This document shows positions 54,122 to 63,135 of a stretch of 64,000 bases of DNA, one piece after another. This DNA comes from Exercitatus varius. Lineage in GTDB: Bacteria > Pseudomonadota > Gammaproteobacteria > Enterobacterales > Pasteurellaceae. Numbering within the stretch: the stretch's first letter is position 1; the number at the start of each line of letters is the position of its first letter. A model generated the notes under the pieces. That model did no database searches. It was not told the origin of the DNA and saw nothing but the letters and a program-made list of their open reading frames with translations. The stretch covers positions 62,001 to 126,000 of the forward strand of contig NZ_JARQTO010000001.1 in NCBI RefSeq assembly GCF_029577735.1, in the 5' to 3' direction. Both the position numbers and the translations under genes were made by a program.

Positions 54122-55258
54122 TTATTCCCCTTTTAATACGTTCGCCGTTTTTACGTTGAGCGCACGTTTAGTTGGTACGATAACGGCAATAAATGCCACA
54201 ATCAGCGATAATGCCACGGTGAGCGGAATCACCGGCAAACGCATATCAATGCTGGCTTTGAATACGGTTAGTCCCAGAATTTGGGCTAAAATATAGCCGA
54301 TAATCAGCCCTGTCACAATGGCAAAAAGCGCGATAATCAGGGTTTCCGTGCCGATTTGTGTGATGATGTCGCGCCGTTTTGCGCCCAATGCTTTTTGCAA
54401 CGCGAATTCCTTGGCACGTTCACCCACAATGGCGATTAAGGTGGTGTTTACGCAAAGTGTGGCCAGTACTAAAATAACGGCGGAAATGAGCCCCATCAAT
54501 CCTTTGATTTTGTTCAGAATCTGTCCTTCGCTGGCAGAGACTTTACGAATCGGACGAATGTCGAGATTCGGGTATTGTTGCCGAAGTAATTGAGCAAATT
54601 CATCCGCTTGTCCCTGATCGTTTTTAACAATGAGCAACGCATTGCTGGCTAAGCCGTCTTTCTCCAGCCAATTCTGCGCCAATTCAAGATTGACAATCAA
54701 CATGCTGTCAGTGACATCGCCGGATTCGACAATCCCTTTAATTCTTAGGCTGTATTTTTCCATTGAATTTTTTGTCAGGGTGATTTTATCGCCTACTTTT
54801 AAATTTAATCGTTCGGCCAGTTTTTTGCCGATCATCGCGTTACGATCATCAAACCCGATCTCAATCCGGGAACCGGTGATTTGCCAGTAAGGCGTTAAGG
54901 CTTTAAGTTGGTCGAATTGCACGCCCATTATGACCACTTTTTCCAAATCCGCCCGTGCTACGCCGTATAGATAGCTGCTGCCCGCCGAAATCAAACCTGT
55001 CGGCGCCCGATTGATAATGTCGTTTACCTGTTTAGTTTCGATTAATCCTGCATCTTCCGCGCCGATATAGAAATTTGCGCCGAAAGTGCGTAATTCCTGT
55101 GACATTTTGCTGTTAATATCAAAATATACCGCAGACATGGCCGTGACGATGGCGGCCCCAACGGTGAGCGCGGCGAAAATGATCAGCACGCGGTTTAAGC
55201 GTAGCCGCAACGCTCGTAATACTAAACACCAGAACATTTTTCGTTTATTAGCGACCAT
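54122..55258 (-). CDS. FtsX/MacB-type permease, second copy
   Basis: 378 residues: an N-terminal helix (about residues 23-45), a large periplasmic domain, and three C-terminal helices (about 255-365) of the FtsX fold, with LQKALGAKRRDIITQIGTET before the last pair. It overlaps the first permease gene by 11 bases, so they are translationally coupled. The paralogous pair probably forms a heterodimer with the ATPase. GGAAG precedes the ATG at 55258. Confidence 0.83.
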   Translation of the reverse strand: MVANKRKMFWCLVLRALRLRLNRVLIIFAALTVGAAIVTAMSAVYFDINSKMSQELRTFGANFYIGAEDAGLIETKQVNDIINRAPTGLISAGSSYLYGVARADLEKVVIMGVQFDQLKALTPYWQITGSRIEIGFDDRNAMIGKKLAERLNLKVGDKITLTKNSMEKYSLRIKGIVESGDVTDSMLIVNLELAQNWLEKDGLASNALLIVKNDQGQADEFAQLLRQQYPNLDIRPIRKVSASEGQILNKIKGLMGLISAVILVLATLCVNTTLIAIVGERAKEFALQKALGAKRRDIITQIGTETLIIALFAIVTGLIIGYILAQILGLTVFKASIDMRLPVIPLTVALSLIVAFIAVIVPTKRALNVKTANVLKGE

Positions 55259-56558
55259 ATAAAACTTCCACCGGATATAATTTTGCGATGCGATGCGCCG
55301 GGAACCAAGTGCCGATGAGTGCGATTAACACGGCGAGAACCAATACGCAAGGCACAACGATCCAGGCAAAATCAAGCGGCGCCCCGAACAGGCTGACTCC
55401 GATGAATTTTGCCAGCCCCCAACCTGCAATACAACCTAAAATACCGCCGATTAATCCGCTTATTACCGCTTCGCAATAAAACAATAAGGTAATTTGCCAT
55501 TGATAAGCGCCCAGCGCTTTCATTAAACCGATTTCTTTACCGCGTTCGATAATGGTGGTTGTCATTAAGGAAGCAATTCCCATGGCGGCGGCAATTAATG
55601 CGGCAACCGTTACAACCGTAAGTAACAGCTGGATTTTGCCGATTACCGCACCTTCCGAAGCGGCTACTTGCCAGATTGGTCGCACAACGGCGCCGGAAAT
55701 GGCTTCTTCCAGTTGATGGGAAATGGATGATACGTAAGCCGTGCAGTACCAACGATCGTATTCTTCCGCATCCAGCCCGTCCACATTGGCGCGCGCTTTG
55801 CGGGATAATTCGTTTTCCGGGACGGTCAGGGCGGAAATTTTAACGGATTGCACTTTGCCCGGCAGATTCACCAGATTTTGTAACGCGCTTAACGGTATCA
55901 GAATTTGTTGTTCTTCCGGACCGCCGGTCGAAACGATTCCTTTAATTTCTACGCTCAAGCTGTTATCCGTTTCGCTCGTTTTATAATTTAGTGGGATCCG
56001 ATCGCCGATTTTCCATTTTTCACTGCGCGCCAGCTGTTCGCCCAGTAACGCGGGAACGATTTCCGGTAAATTATCGGTTTCATCATTTACCCATTCGCCT
56101 TGAACTTTCCAGTACGGGCTGATAATTTTTTGTCCTGTGTGATAATCGTCTTCATCCGGCACGGCAATGCGGTGATCAAAAAAAGTGCCCGTAACGGTAA
56201 CCACTTTATTGCCCGATTTGACATTCGCCGTTAATTGCGGAGCGAAGCCGACGATATTATTCCGCCAGAAAATATCCTTAATATTCGGTAGTTCTTTTTC
56301 ATCGATAAAATCCTGAGTTTCCAATGATGTGAAGTTATTCCCCGAATCCGATATTTCCGGCAGAATCGCGTTGCCGGCGGGTTCGACCAGAATATTGGCG
56401 CCGTAAGATTTCAGTTCTTTCGCCATTTTGTCGCCGATGTCGATGGAAACGGCGAGCAGGGCGGAAACCAATCCTGAAGCAAGGAAAATCGTGATAACGG
56501 CGAGTAATTTACGTCTTATCCCGTTTTTCCATGATTGCAATAACATACGGGCTAACAT
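55248..56558 (-). CDS. FtsX/MacB-type permease, first copy
   Basis: 436 residues with the same layout: N-terminal helix, large periplasmic domain (about 45-320) and three C-terminal helices, with GLMKALGAYQWQITLLFYCE matching the partner permease. It starts on the stop codon of the DUF2318 gene. In the Campylobacter P19 locus the equivalent pair is Cj1661-Cj1662. Substrate is not known; it may export or supply a factor for iron release in the periplasm. Confidence 0.83.
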   Translation of the reverse strand: MLARMLLQSWKNGIRRKLLAVITIFLASGLVSALLAVSIDIGDKMAKELKSYGANILVEPAGNAILPEISDSGNNFTSLETQDFIDEKELPNIKDIFWRNNIVGFAPQLTANVKSGNKVVTVTGTFFDHRIAVPDEDDYHTGQKIISPYWKVQGEWVNDETDNLPEIVPALLGEQLARSEKWKIGDRIPLNYKTSETDNSLSVEIKGIVSTGGPEEQQILIPLSALQNLVNLPGKVQSVKISALTVPENELSRKARANVDGLDAEEYDRWYCTAYVSSISHQLEEAISGAVVRPIWQVAASEGAVIGKIQLLLTVVTVAALIAAAMGIASLMTTTIIERGKEIGLMKALGAYQWQITLLFYCEAVISGLIGGILGCIAGWGLAKFIGVSLFGAPLDFAWIVVPCVLVLAVLIALIGTWFPAHRIAKLYPVEVLYGR

Positions 56559-57955
56559 TATTGGTTCTCCGTTTTCGGTAAATAATTTTCCGGATTATCA
56601 CGGAACAGATTCAAATTCTTCTCGCTGGTGAAGAAATAGGTTTTGTTATCGAGATTATATTTAAATTCCGTTTTCGTGTTTGTCAGTTTTTCACCGCTTA
56701 CCGGATCCGTCACTTGAATTTCAATTACGGTGGAGAATAAATTCAACCCGGCTTCCAATGAAGTGCGGTCGATAATGACGTCGTTTTTGTCCTGTTTCCA
56801 GTCGTCAATCGGTACCGGATTACAACCGCCCGGTTTGCCGATGGAAGGAATAAACATCCGCACGCCGCAACCTACGCATTCCACCTGTCCGTCGTGCATA
56901 ACATAGCCTTGGTCGCCGCACAGCAAGCAGGCGTCAAATACGGCGGCGAGGCTTAAACCGTCCGGTTTACGGTTAATAATAAAGAAACGGACCGCTTTGC
57001 CGTCGTCCGCCACCCACATGAATCGGTGCAACTGACCGTCTTTCACCTGTTGAACGGGAATGCGGATTTGATCGTCGGCATTTAATTTCACCGGAATCGA
57101 TTCGGATAACTGCGGCGGTCGAGACGCGACTTTATCCCAATAAAGCTGGCTGCTTAACATGATAATCAAGCAGAACGCTCCCCACCGGATGGTGCGGGAG
57201 GAATGCTGCGCCAATGCCATTTTTTTACGTTTTTCGATAGCCTGGGATTCCGCTTTTACCCGCATCAGTCGCGGCAGATGAATTTTTACGGCAAACAGAA
57301 TCAAGCTGACGGCTAACAATGTGACGACGGCATAATTGAAATAATTGGTGATTTTACCGGTTTTCGCTACGAAACTGAGGCGTGCCTTGGTGAGTTCAAT
57401 GACCTGCAATTTCATGAGACTAAGCAAAATTTCGCCCGCAAGCGGAATAATCACAAGCAGCGCGATTAGCGCCATTAATACCGCGTAAAGTGCGGTCAGT
57501 TTTTGCTCAGTTTTTGTTTGCCGAATAAGAAAAAATAACCAGACAGCCAAAAAAGCGCAAAAAATCACGCCGAAAACGACCGCACTTATATTCAGAATAA
57601 AATCCGTATTAATCACATCGGTGCCGGTGATGGCGGAAATATTCGGATTTCGCGCCCATTGAAGGCTTGCCAGCGTGATGAGCAGGGCATGCCAGAAGGC
57701 GAGCAGCCGTTGAGAACGGAAAAAACAGCTGAGGATAAAAAGCAAAACGGCACCGATAATCGTGCTGTTCAAACTTAAGTTAATTATTTGGGTGACCGGT
57801 AAATAGGGCGCGAGAAGTATTACTAAGGCGAAACCTATCAGCGTTAGGCGAGTGAGTAATTTGATCTTTGGCTTCTCGAATGCGGACCAACCGCAACTGA
57901 GCAATAACGCGATCGGCAATAAAATTTGGAGCAGCGAAGTAAAAAAATACGTCAT
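56558..57955 (-). CDS. DUF2318-type Fe-S membrane protein with C-terminal YHS-like segment
   Basis: 465 residues. At least seven hydrophobic helices (1-300) lead to a periplasmic domain with the DUF2318 cysteine pattern ACLLCGDQGYVM, VECVGCGVRMF and GGCNPVPI (near 340-400), and a final segment YNLDNKTYFFTS followed by FRDNPENYL that looks like a YHS domain. The equivalent in Campylobacter is Cj1660. The conserved cysteines could bind a metal or heme and pass electrons. Directly downstream of P19; its stop overlaps the first permease start. Confidence 0.8.
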   Translation of the reverse strand: MTYFFTSLLQILLPIALLLSCGWSAFEKPKIKLLTRLTLIGFALVILLAPYLPVTQIINLSLNSTIIGAVLLFILSCFFRSQRLLAFWHALLITLASLQWARNPNISAITGTDVINTDFILNISAVVFGVIFCAFLAVWLFFLIRQTKTEQKLTALYAVLMALIALLVIIPLAGEILLSLMKLQVIELTKARLSFVAKTGKITNYFNYAVVTLLAVSLILFAVKIHLPRLMRVKAESQAIEKRKKMALAQHSSRTIRWGAFCLIIMLSSQLYWDKVASRPPQLSESIPVKLNADDQIRIPVQQVKDGQLHRFMWVADDGKAVRFFIINRKPDGLSLAAVFDACLLCGDQGYVMHDGQVECVGCGVRMFIPSIGKPGGCNPVPIDDWKQDKNDVIIDRTSLEAGLNLFSTVIEIQVTDPVSGEKLTNTKTEFKYNLDNKTYFFTSEKNLNLFRDNPENYLPKTENQ

Positions 57956-58028
57956 AATGCAGTAAACCGGAATAAATTAAGATGAACGACGAGAATAGAA
58001 AGTCAGGCGGGCAATCCCCGCCTGAAGA

Positions 58029-58553
58029 TTATTTTTTGTCTAGGCCGGCAAATTTGAATTCATAATTGACGTCAAACGGTTTCCACCAGCGACCGACACC
58101 GGTGTCGTCGTCGGTATGGCGATGCATACCGGCTTTTGACGGCGGCTCAATATGATAGGTTAATTTGTAGTTTCCCGCGCCCATCATTTTAATGTTTGCG
58201 CCGTAGTGCGGACCGTCGCTGGCCACCATCGGCATAAACGAACCTTCCTGTTTTTCATTGGTATCGGTATTAACCAACGTATAGCTGATCGTCAGATACG
58301 GCATCCATTCGCCGTCGCCGAAACCGTTTTTATTTCCTTTGGTGGCGTGAATGTCCGCTTCCAAATGGATGTCGGATTTCGCAGCCGGTAAGCCCATGCC
58401 GCGCGGTTCCATGTCGATAGGTTGCAGGTAAACCGCCGCAATTTCCATTTCATTGATAGTTTGCGCTTCGCCAATCGGATATTCTTTGAATGCGTGAGCG
58501 CTTGTTGCAGCAAGCATACCGGCAAGTGTGGCCGTTAAGAGTGTTTTTTTCAT
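58029..58553 (-). CDS. Periplasmic P19/FetP-type iron protein
   Basis: 174 residues: signal peptide (1-21, SAHA) then the P19 (Tpd/FetP) fold, a homodimeric copper/iron-binding periplasmic protein that works with FTR1. Conserved metal-site elements are seen: MEPRGMGLP, HLEADIHA and GMHRHTDDDTGVGRWWKPF. The frame is open from 58664, but the ATG at 58553 with AGGAA upstream gives the normal size and signal peptide. Second gene of the locus after FTR1. Confidence 0.9.
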   Translation of the reverse strand: MKKTLLTATLAGMLAATSAHAFKEYPIGEAQTINEMEIAAVYLQPIDMEPRGMGLPAAKSDIHLEADIHATKGNKNGFGDGEWMPYLTISYTLVNTDTNEKQEGSFMPMVASDGPHYGANIKMMGAGNYKLTYHIEPPSKAGMHRHTDDDTGVGRWWKPFDVNYEFKFAGLDKK

Positions 58554-58647
58554 GTCATTTTTTCCTGTGTTGTGGTTAATTTTTCGTCGTAAAGCAAACC
58601 GAGCGAACCTGCAAGCCGAAGCGGCGTGAAAAGTGCGGTCGATTTTT

Positions 58648-60561
58648 TCATTGTTTTTTTTCATTTTCAGTATTTTTGCTCACCTGGGTTTTCATATAAA
58701 ACAGAGCAAAAACGGCGGCCAGAATCAATAAGCCTTGCGGAATCAGGGTTTCCACGTAAGGATAAATGCCTAGCCAGGTAATTTCCGGCACGTAATTGAC
58801 TAAGGTCGGTTCAAACAGTTTTCCTTCGATCAATTCCAATACGCTTTTGCCGGCAAATACGAATGCCATCAGGTACATAAATCCGCCGGTGAACATGAAG
58901 AACGGTTTAAGCGGCAATTTCACCACGCTGTAACGCATAATCAGGTAACAAACGGCGAGAATTACCACGCCGACGGCGAAACCGGCAAAAAGATAGAAAT
59001 AACTGACCGCACTTTGTGCATCGCTGGCCAGGGCGTAATAAAACAGGACGGTTTCGGCGCCTTCGCGGTAAACCGCTAAGAAGCTGGTCAGCCATAATCC
59101 GATAAGCGATCCTGTGGTTAATGCAGTGCTGAGCTTACCTTCCAGATAACGCTTCCAGTTTTGCGCTTCCACTTTGGATAGCAGCCAGTAACTCATGCCG
59201 AACAGCATAAATACCGCAATAATCATGGTGAAACCTTCAAGTAATTCCCGGTTCTGACCGGAGTTCTCGAAGATCATTTGGAATAAATACGCCGTGACTA
59301 CGCTTGCCGCCAGCGCAACATAAACGGAGTTGCGGATGGTCGGCAATTTGTCCTGATGATTGTTTTTCACCAAATACGCCACGATCGCCGCCACAATTAA
59401 CAAAGCCTCCAATCCTTCACGGGTGATAATCAGCAAACTGTACAGGAACATTGTCCAATCGCTTTGATTTTCGCCTTGTAATGTGGCGACCGCGCTGGCA
59501 AGATCCCGGCTTAAACCATCGGCTTGATCCTGTAATTTTTCCGCGTTTTCATTGGCTTTCATCAGGCTGACCATGCGAGTGAAATAGGCTTCCAATCGGG
59601 TTTTAAAATTGCTGTCGCGGGAACCGATTTTATTTTCCATGCCCGTTGCTTCGAACACGTCAAAATAGGTATCTTGCACGGAAAGAATGGCTTTTTTGGC
59701 GTCGCCGTCCTGATAGATTTGAATCGCCTGACGAATTCGGTTATTGATTTCAGCGGTGACTTTTGACCAATCCTGAGAATCTTGCTGATTTTCCGCCGCA
59801 CTTTGTTCCGAAGGCTGCTTCTGGCTGTCGCGGGTTGTCGGCAGATTCGGCAGTTGTTCTTCAATAGTTTGCAGCAACTGCGTGCTTTGATAGCCCAAAT
59901 CATTGATTTGATCCGGCTGTTCGCTAAGGCGGATTAAATCGTAAAATTGTTGATTAATCTCGGCGGAAAGGTTGGCGCCGCGATTATGTCGGATAGACAT
60001 TTCCATTTCGGAATTTTTGAAACCGTCATATTGTGCTTGCTGAATGAATTTTTTGGCATCGCCGAATTTATTTTGCTGATAGGCTTCAATGGCTTGAGCC
60101 AGTAAATCGTCAATGGTTTTGAAGCTTTGTTGCCAGTGAGGCAGAATGTCCTGATTGTCGTAAGCGCCGTGTTGTGCTTCGGCGTTCAACCGATGGCCTT
60201 CTGCCAGCGAAGGCAAAACCGCATCCAGTTCGCTTTTTAGCCAGTCGATGCGCGCTTGAATTTCCGCTTGCGGTTTGTTATCGCCGATCATTTTGCGTAT
60301 TTCGCCAAAAGCAGCTTCCATTTGGTAACTTTTTTGTGCGGAAAAGTTAATTCGAATCGGCCCTTCTAAGTTTTCAAACACTTCAAAATAAGCGGATTGC
60401 ACTTCGGTTTTGGCTTCGTCAGCCTGATTTTGCTGATAGAGTTGTGCCGTTTTATCCAGGCGTGATTTTATGTCGTCCGCCCAGGCTTGATAGTCCGCTG
60501 CAAAAATCGGATGAGCGAAAAGTAAGCAGAATAAAATGAAAATAAATCGAAGATAACGCAT
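58648..60561 (-). CDS. FTR1-family iron permease with periplasmic N-terminal domain
   Basis: 637 residues. Signal peptide (1-21), then a periplasmic domain with three related repeats (AYFEVFENLEG, QYDGFKNSEMEMSIR, TYFDVFEATGM), then seven hydrophobic helices holding two FTR1 REGxE motifs: REGLE (near 376) and REGAE (near 500), which are iron-binding sites. The last gene-start lies 60 bp past a Fur-like box. First gene of the leftward locus. Matches E. coli FetM/Campylobacter Cj1658; the N-terminal repeats are common in the bacterial FTR1 proteins of this type. Confidence 0.88.
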   Translation of the reverse strand: MRYLRFIFILFCLLFAHPIFAADYQAWADDIKSRLDKTAQLYQQNQADEAKTEVQSAYFEVFENLEGPIRINFSAQKSYQMEAAFGEIRKMIGDNKPQAEIQARIDWLKSELDAVLPSLAEGHRLNAEAQHGAYDNQDILPHWQQSFKTIDDLLAQAIEAYQQNKFGDAKKFIQQAQYDGFKNSEMEMSIRHNRGANLSAEINQQFYDLIRLSEQPDQINDLGYQSTQLLQTIEEQLPNLPTTRDSQKQPSEQSAAENQQDSQDWSKVTAEINNRIRQAIQIYQDGDAKKAILSVQDTYFDVFEATGMENKIGSRDSNFKTRLEAYFTRMVSLMKANENAEKLQDQADGLSRDLASAVATLQGENQSDWTMFLYSLLIITREGLEALLIVAAIVAYLVKNNHQDKLPTIRNSVYVALAASVVTAYLFQMIFENSGQNRELLEGFTMIIAVFMLFGMSYWLLSKVEAQNWKRYLEGKLSTALTTGSLIGLWLTSFLAVYREGAETVLFYYALASDAQSAVSYFYLFAGFAVGVVILAVCYLIMRYSVVKLPLKPFFMFTGGFMYLMAFVFAGKSVLELIEGKLFEPTLVNYVPEITWLGIYPYVETLIPQGLLILAAVFALFYMKTQVSKNTENEKKQ

Positions 60562-60571
60562 AAATGTAAAT

Positions 60572-60590
60572 AAAATTGATTCTCAATTGA
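60572..60590 (-). promoter_or_regulatory. Fur-like box over the FTR1 operon promoter
   Basis: TCAATTGAGAATCAATTTT (minus strand) matches much of the 19-bp Fur consensus, with a GAGAATCAAT core. It covers the start of transcription expected from -10 CATAAT (60597-60602) and -35 TTGAAA (60620-60625), spacer 17. Iron-bound Fur here would block the P19/FTR1 operon. Inferred by eye, not scored. Confidence 0.6.
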
Positions 60591-60684
60591 TTGTTGATTA
60601 TGAAATTTTAATCTTTACATTTCAAGCGTAAATTTAAAAAAATATGACATAGCTCAAATTTTTCCTGAAAGAATTATGAATTTA

Positions 60685-60700
60685 TGTGCGGTACGTCACA
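60685..60700 (+). promoter_or_regulatory. CRP-like site upstream of the candidate sRNA
   Basis: TGTGC-GGTACG-TCACA differs at one position from TGTGA-N6-TCACA. Its centre lies about 60 bp before the predicted start at 60753, a class I activation distance. Confidence 0.6.
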
Positions 60701-60752
60701 AAATTAAAGATTGGTATTTGCAAATAATCGGGAAAATCCGTATTCTCGACGC

Positions 60753-60836
60753 ATAAAAAAACAGAGCTATAAAAACTAAATAGTCATCTTATTATTTGCT
60801 TTCCGAGTAGAGCCTTGATCCAAGGCTCTTTTTTTT
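60753..60836 (+). ncRNA. Candidate small RNA with its own promoter and terminator
   Basis: A -35 TTGCAA (60718-60723), 17-base spacer and -10 TATTCT (60741-60746) predict a start near 60753. The transcript of about 84 nt is A/U-rich, has no reading frame of note, and ends in a perfect 9-bp stem AGAGCCTTG/CAAGGCTCT (60809-60829) with eight U, the form of Hfq-binding sRNAs. It lies alone between the FTR1 promoter and pta. It does not resemble E. coli Spot 42, CyaR or FnrS as I remember them. It could instead be a short leaderless ORF or a decayed attenuator. Confidence 0.55.
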
Positions 60837-60876
60837 CGTTTGTCGTTTGGCGGGGGCGAAAAACATCAAAAAAATC

Positions 60877-60914
60877 GACCGCACTTTAAGCGGTTTGACT
60901 TCGAAAGTGCGGTC
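60877..60914. terminator. Terminator of pta from an inverted uptake-signal pair
   Basis: GACCGCACTTT (60877-60887) and AAAGTGCGGTC (60904-60914) form a stem followed on the minus strand by a seven-T run, 21 bases after the pta stop codon. Confidence 0.85.
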
Positions 60915-60935
60915 GGATTTTTGCAAGTTTTTTGA

Positions 60936-63077
60936 TTAAGCCTGCGTTGCCTGAATGGCGGTTAAGGCGATAGTGTAAACGATGTCGTCCACTAACGCGC
61001 CGCGAGACAAGTCGTTCACCGGTTTGCGCATGCCTTGCAGCATAGGCCCGATGGAAACCAGATCCGCAGAACGTTGTACCGCTTTATAAGTGGTGTTACC
61101 GGTATTCAAATCCGGGAACACGAATACCGTCGCTTTACCGGCTACCGGAGAGTTAGGCGCTTTGGATTTTGCCACATCCGCCATGACGGCGGCGTCGTAT
61201 TGCAACGGACCGTCAATCAGTAAGTCAGGACGTTTTTCCTGCGCGATACGGGTCGCCTCTTTCACTTTTTCAACATCCGCACCGGCGCCTGAAGTTCCGG
61301 TTGAGTAAGAGATCATGGCCACTTTCGGATCGATACCGAAGGCTTTGGCGGAATCGGCAGACTGAATGGCGATTTCCGCTAACTGTTCCGCTGTCGGATC
61401 CGGATTTACCGCACAGTCTCCGTATACCAACACTTGATCCGGTAATAACATGAAGAAAATTGAAGAAACGATAGAGCTGCCCGGAGCGGTTTTAATGATT
61501 TGCATCGGCGGGCGAATGGTGTTTGCCGTGGTATGTACGGCGCCTGACACTAAGCCGTCCACTTCGTCGGCTTCCAGCATCATGGTGCCTAATACTACGT
61601 TATCTTCCAATTGTTCGCGTGCCGCTTCTTCGGTCATGCCTTTCGCTTTACGCAATTCCACCAAACGCGCCACATAGTTTTCGCGCACGCTTGCCGGATC
61701 GATAATGGTAATGCCTTTATTTAAGCTGACGCCTTGCGCTGAAGCGACGCGTTTTACGTCTTCCGGATTGGCTAATAATACGCAGTCCGCAATACCGCGC
61801 TCGGCGCAAAGTGCCGCCGCTTTAATGGTGCGCGGTTCGTCGCCTTCAGGTAAAACGATACGTTTTTTCGCTGCACGGGCTAATTCGGTTAATTGATAGC
61901 GGAAAGCCGGCGGCGATAAACGGCGCACGCGGGCGGAAGTGCCGGCGATTTGATGGATGAATTCCGCATCGAATTGTCGGCTGGTGTATTCTTTGATATT
62001 TTCGATACGGATTTTGTCGTCCACCGGCACTTCAAGATTGAAGCTTTGCAAACTTAATGCGGTTTGCCATGTGTTACCTTCGATACGGAAAATAGGTAAG
62101 CCGGTGGTTTCAAAAGCGCGTTGACATAATTTATTGATTTCGTTATCAATTTTGTAGCCGCCGGTTAATAAAATACCGCCTAATTCGATACCGTTGGTCA
62201 CCGCTAATGCGGCTGCCGCCAATACGTCGGCACGGTCGGCGGAGGTGACTAATAAGTCGCCCGCATGGAAATGTTCTACCATGTGATGCAGAGAACGGGC
62301 ACAGAATGTAATGCCGCGGAGACGACGGGTTTTCATTTCTCCTTCATTAAGGATAGTGGCGCCTAAGTGTTTTACTAAATCGATCACGCGGGTCGCCACC
62401 AAATCGGCGGACCACGGAATACAGGCCAGTACTTTAATCGGGCTTTGTTCGAACAGTTTAAACACTTCGTTCGAATTGTTATGGCTGTGTTGGAACGAGT
62501 CGAAAATTTCGGTTAAATCAGGACGGGTTCGGCCGGATTCGTCAACCGGTGCGTTGAATTTGTTGATTACCACGCCTAATAAGTTCGGATTGTTTTTACC
62601 GCCGAACAATGAAGCGGAAGCTTCCACGCGTTCTTTTAATTGAGCCGGTGTTTCCGTGCTTGGCGCCGCCACTAAAATAATTTCCGCATCAAGTGCCTGG
62701 GCGATTTCGTAGTTAATGCTGTTGGCATAGCTGTGTTTGCGGTTAGGGATTAAACCTTCAACAATAATGATTTCGTTATTTTTGCTTAATTCCTGATGTG
62801 CCGCAACGATGGTTTCCAGCAAGACGTCGGTTTGATTTTGACCGATCAGATTTTCCGCCACACTTAACATAATCGGTTCGGCCGTTTCAAGTTGTGTGCT
62901 GGTACGAACGATTGAGGTCGTGCGGTCGATTTTGTCTTCACCCGTACTTGGTTGGGAAATCGGTTTCATAAAACCGATTTTTGCGCCTTTTTGTTCAAGC
63001 GCGCGGATTAAACCGAGACTGACACTGGTTAAGCCAACGCCACCGCTGATAGGGATAAGAATAAATGTACGTGACAT
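60936..63077 (-). CDS. pta: Phosphate acetyltransferase Pta (long form)
   Basis: Converts acetyl-CoA and phosphate to acetyl phosphate. The 713-residue long form has a P-loop-like N-terminal domain (1-215; ISGGVGLTSVSLGLIRAL), a DRTGG regulatory domain (about 225-335) and the PTA catalytic domain (395-713; GDCAVNPDPTAEQLAEIAIQ, MISYSTGTSGAGADVEKV). E. coli Pta has 714 residues. It is downstream of ackA with a 58-bp gap that holds a hairpin. Forms the acetate overflow pathway with AckA. Confidence 0.95.
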   Translation of the reverse strand: MSRTFILIPISGGVGLTSVSLGLIRALEQKGAKIGFMKPISQPSTGEDKIDRTTSIVRTSTQLETAEPIMLSVAENLIGQNQTDVLLETIVAAHQELSKNNEIIIVEGLIPNRKHSYANSINYEIAQALDAEIILVAAPSTETPAQLKERVEASASLFGGKNNPNLLGVVINKFNAPVDESGRTRPDLTEIFDSFQHSHNNSNEVFKLFEQSPIKVLACIPWSADLVATRVIDLVKHLGATILNEGEMKTRRLRGITFCARSLHHMVEHFHAGDLLVTSADRADVLAAAALAVTNGIELGGILLTGGYKIDNEINKLCQRAFETTGLPIFRIEGNTWQTALSLQSFNLEVPVDDKIRIENIKEYTSRQFDAEFIHQIAGTSARVRRLSPPAFRYQLTELARAAKKRIVLPEGDEPRTIKAAALCAERGIADCVLLANPEDVKRVASAQGVSLNKGITIIDPASVRENYVARLVELRKAKGMTEEAAREQLEDNVVLGTMMLEADEVDGLVSGAVHTTANTIRPPMQIIKTAPGSSIVSSIFFMLLPDQVLVYGDCAVNPDPTAEQLAEIAIQSADSAKAFGIDPKVAMISYSTGTSGAGADVEKVKEATRIAQEKRPDLLIDGPLQYDAAVMADVAKSKAPNSPVAGKATVFVFPDLNTGNTTYKAVQRSADLVSIGPMLQGMRKPVNDLSRGALVDDIVYTIALTAIQATQA

Positions 63078-63098
63078 AAGATTTCCTTAATAAAAGCG

Positions 63099-63123
63099 AA
63101 ACTGCCGAGCGAGTCGGCAGTTT
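63099..63123 (-). promoter_or_regulatory. Hairpin between ackA and pta
   Basis: AAACTGCCGA and TCGGCAGTTT form a perfect 10-bp stem, loop 5, with no T-run beyond three bases. It lies in the 58-bp gap and may attenuate transcription or protect the ackA message; pta must be read through it. Confidence 0.6.
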
Positions 63124-63135
63124 ATTATTTACACA

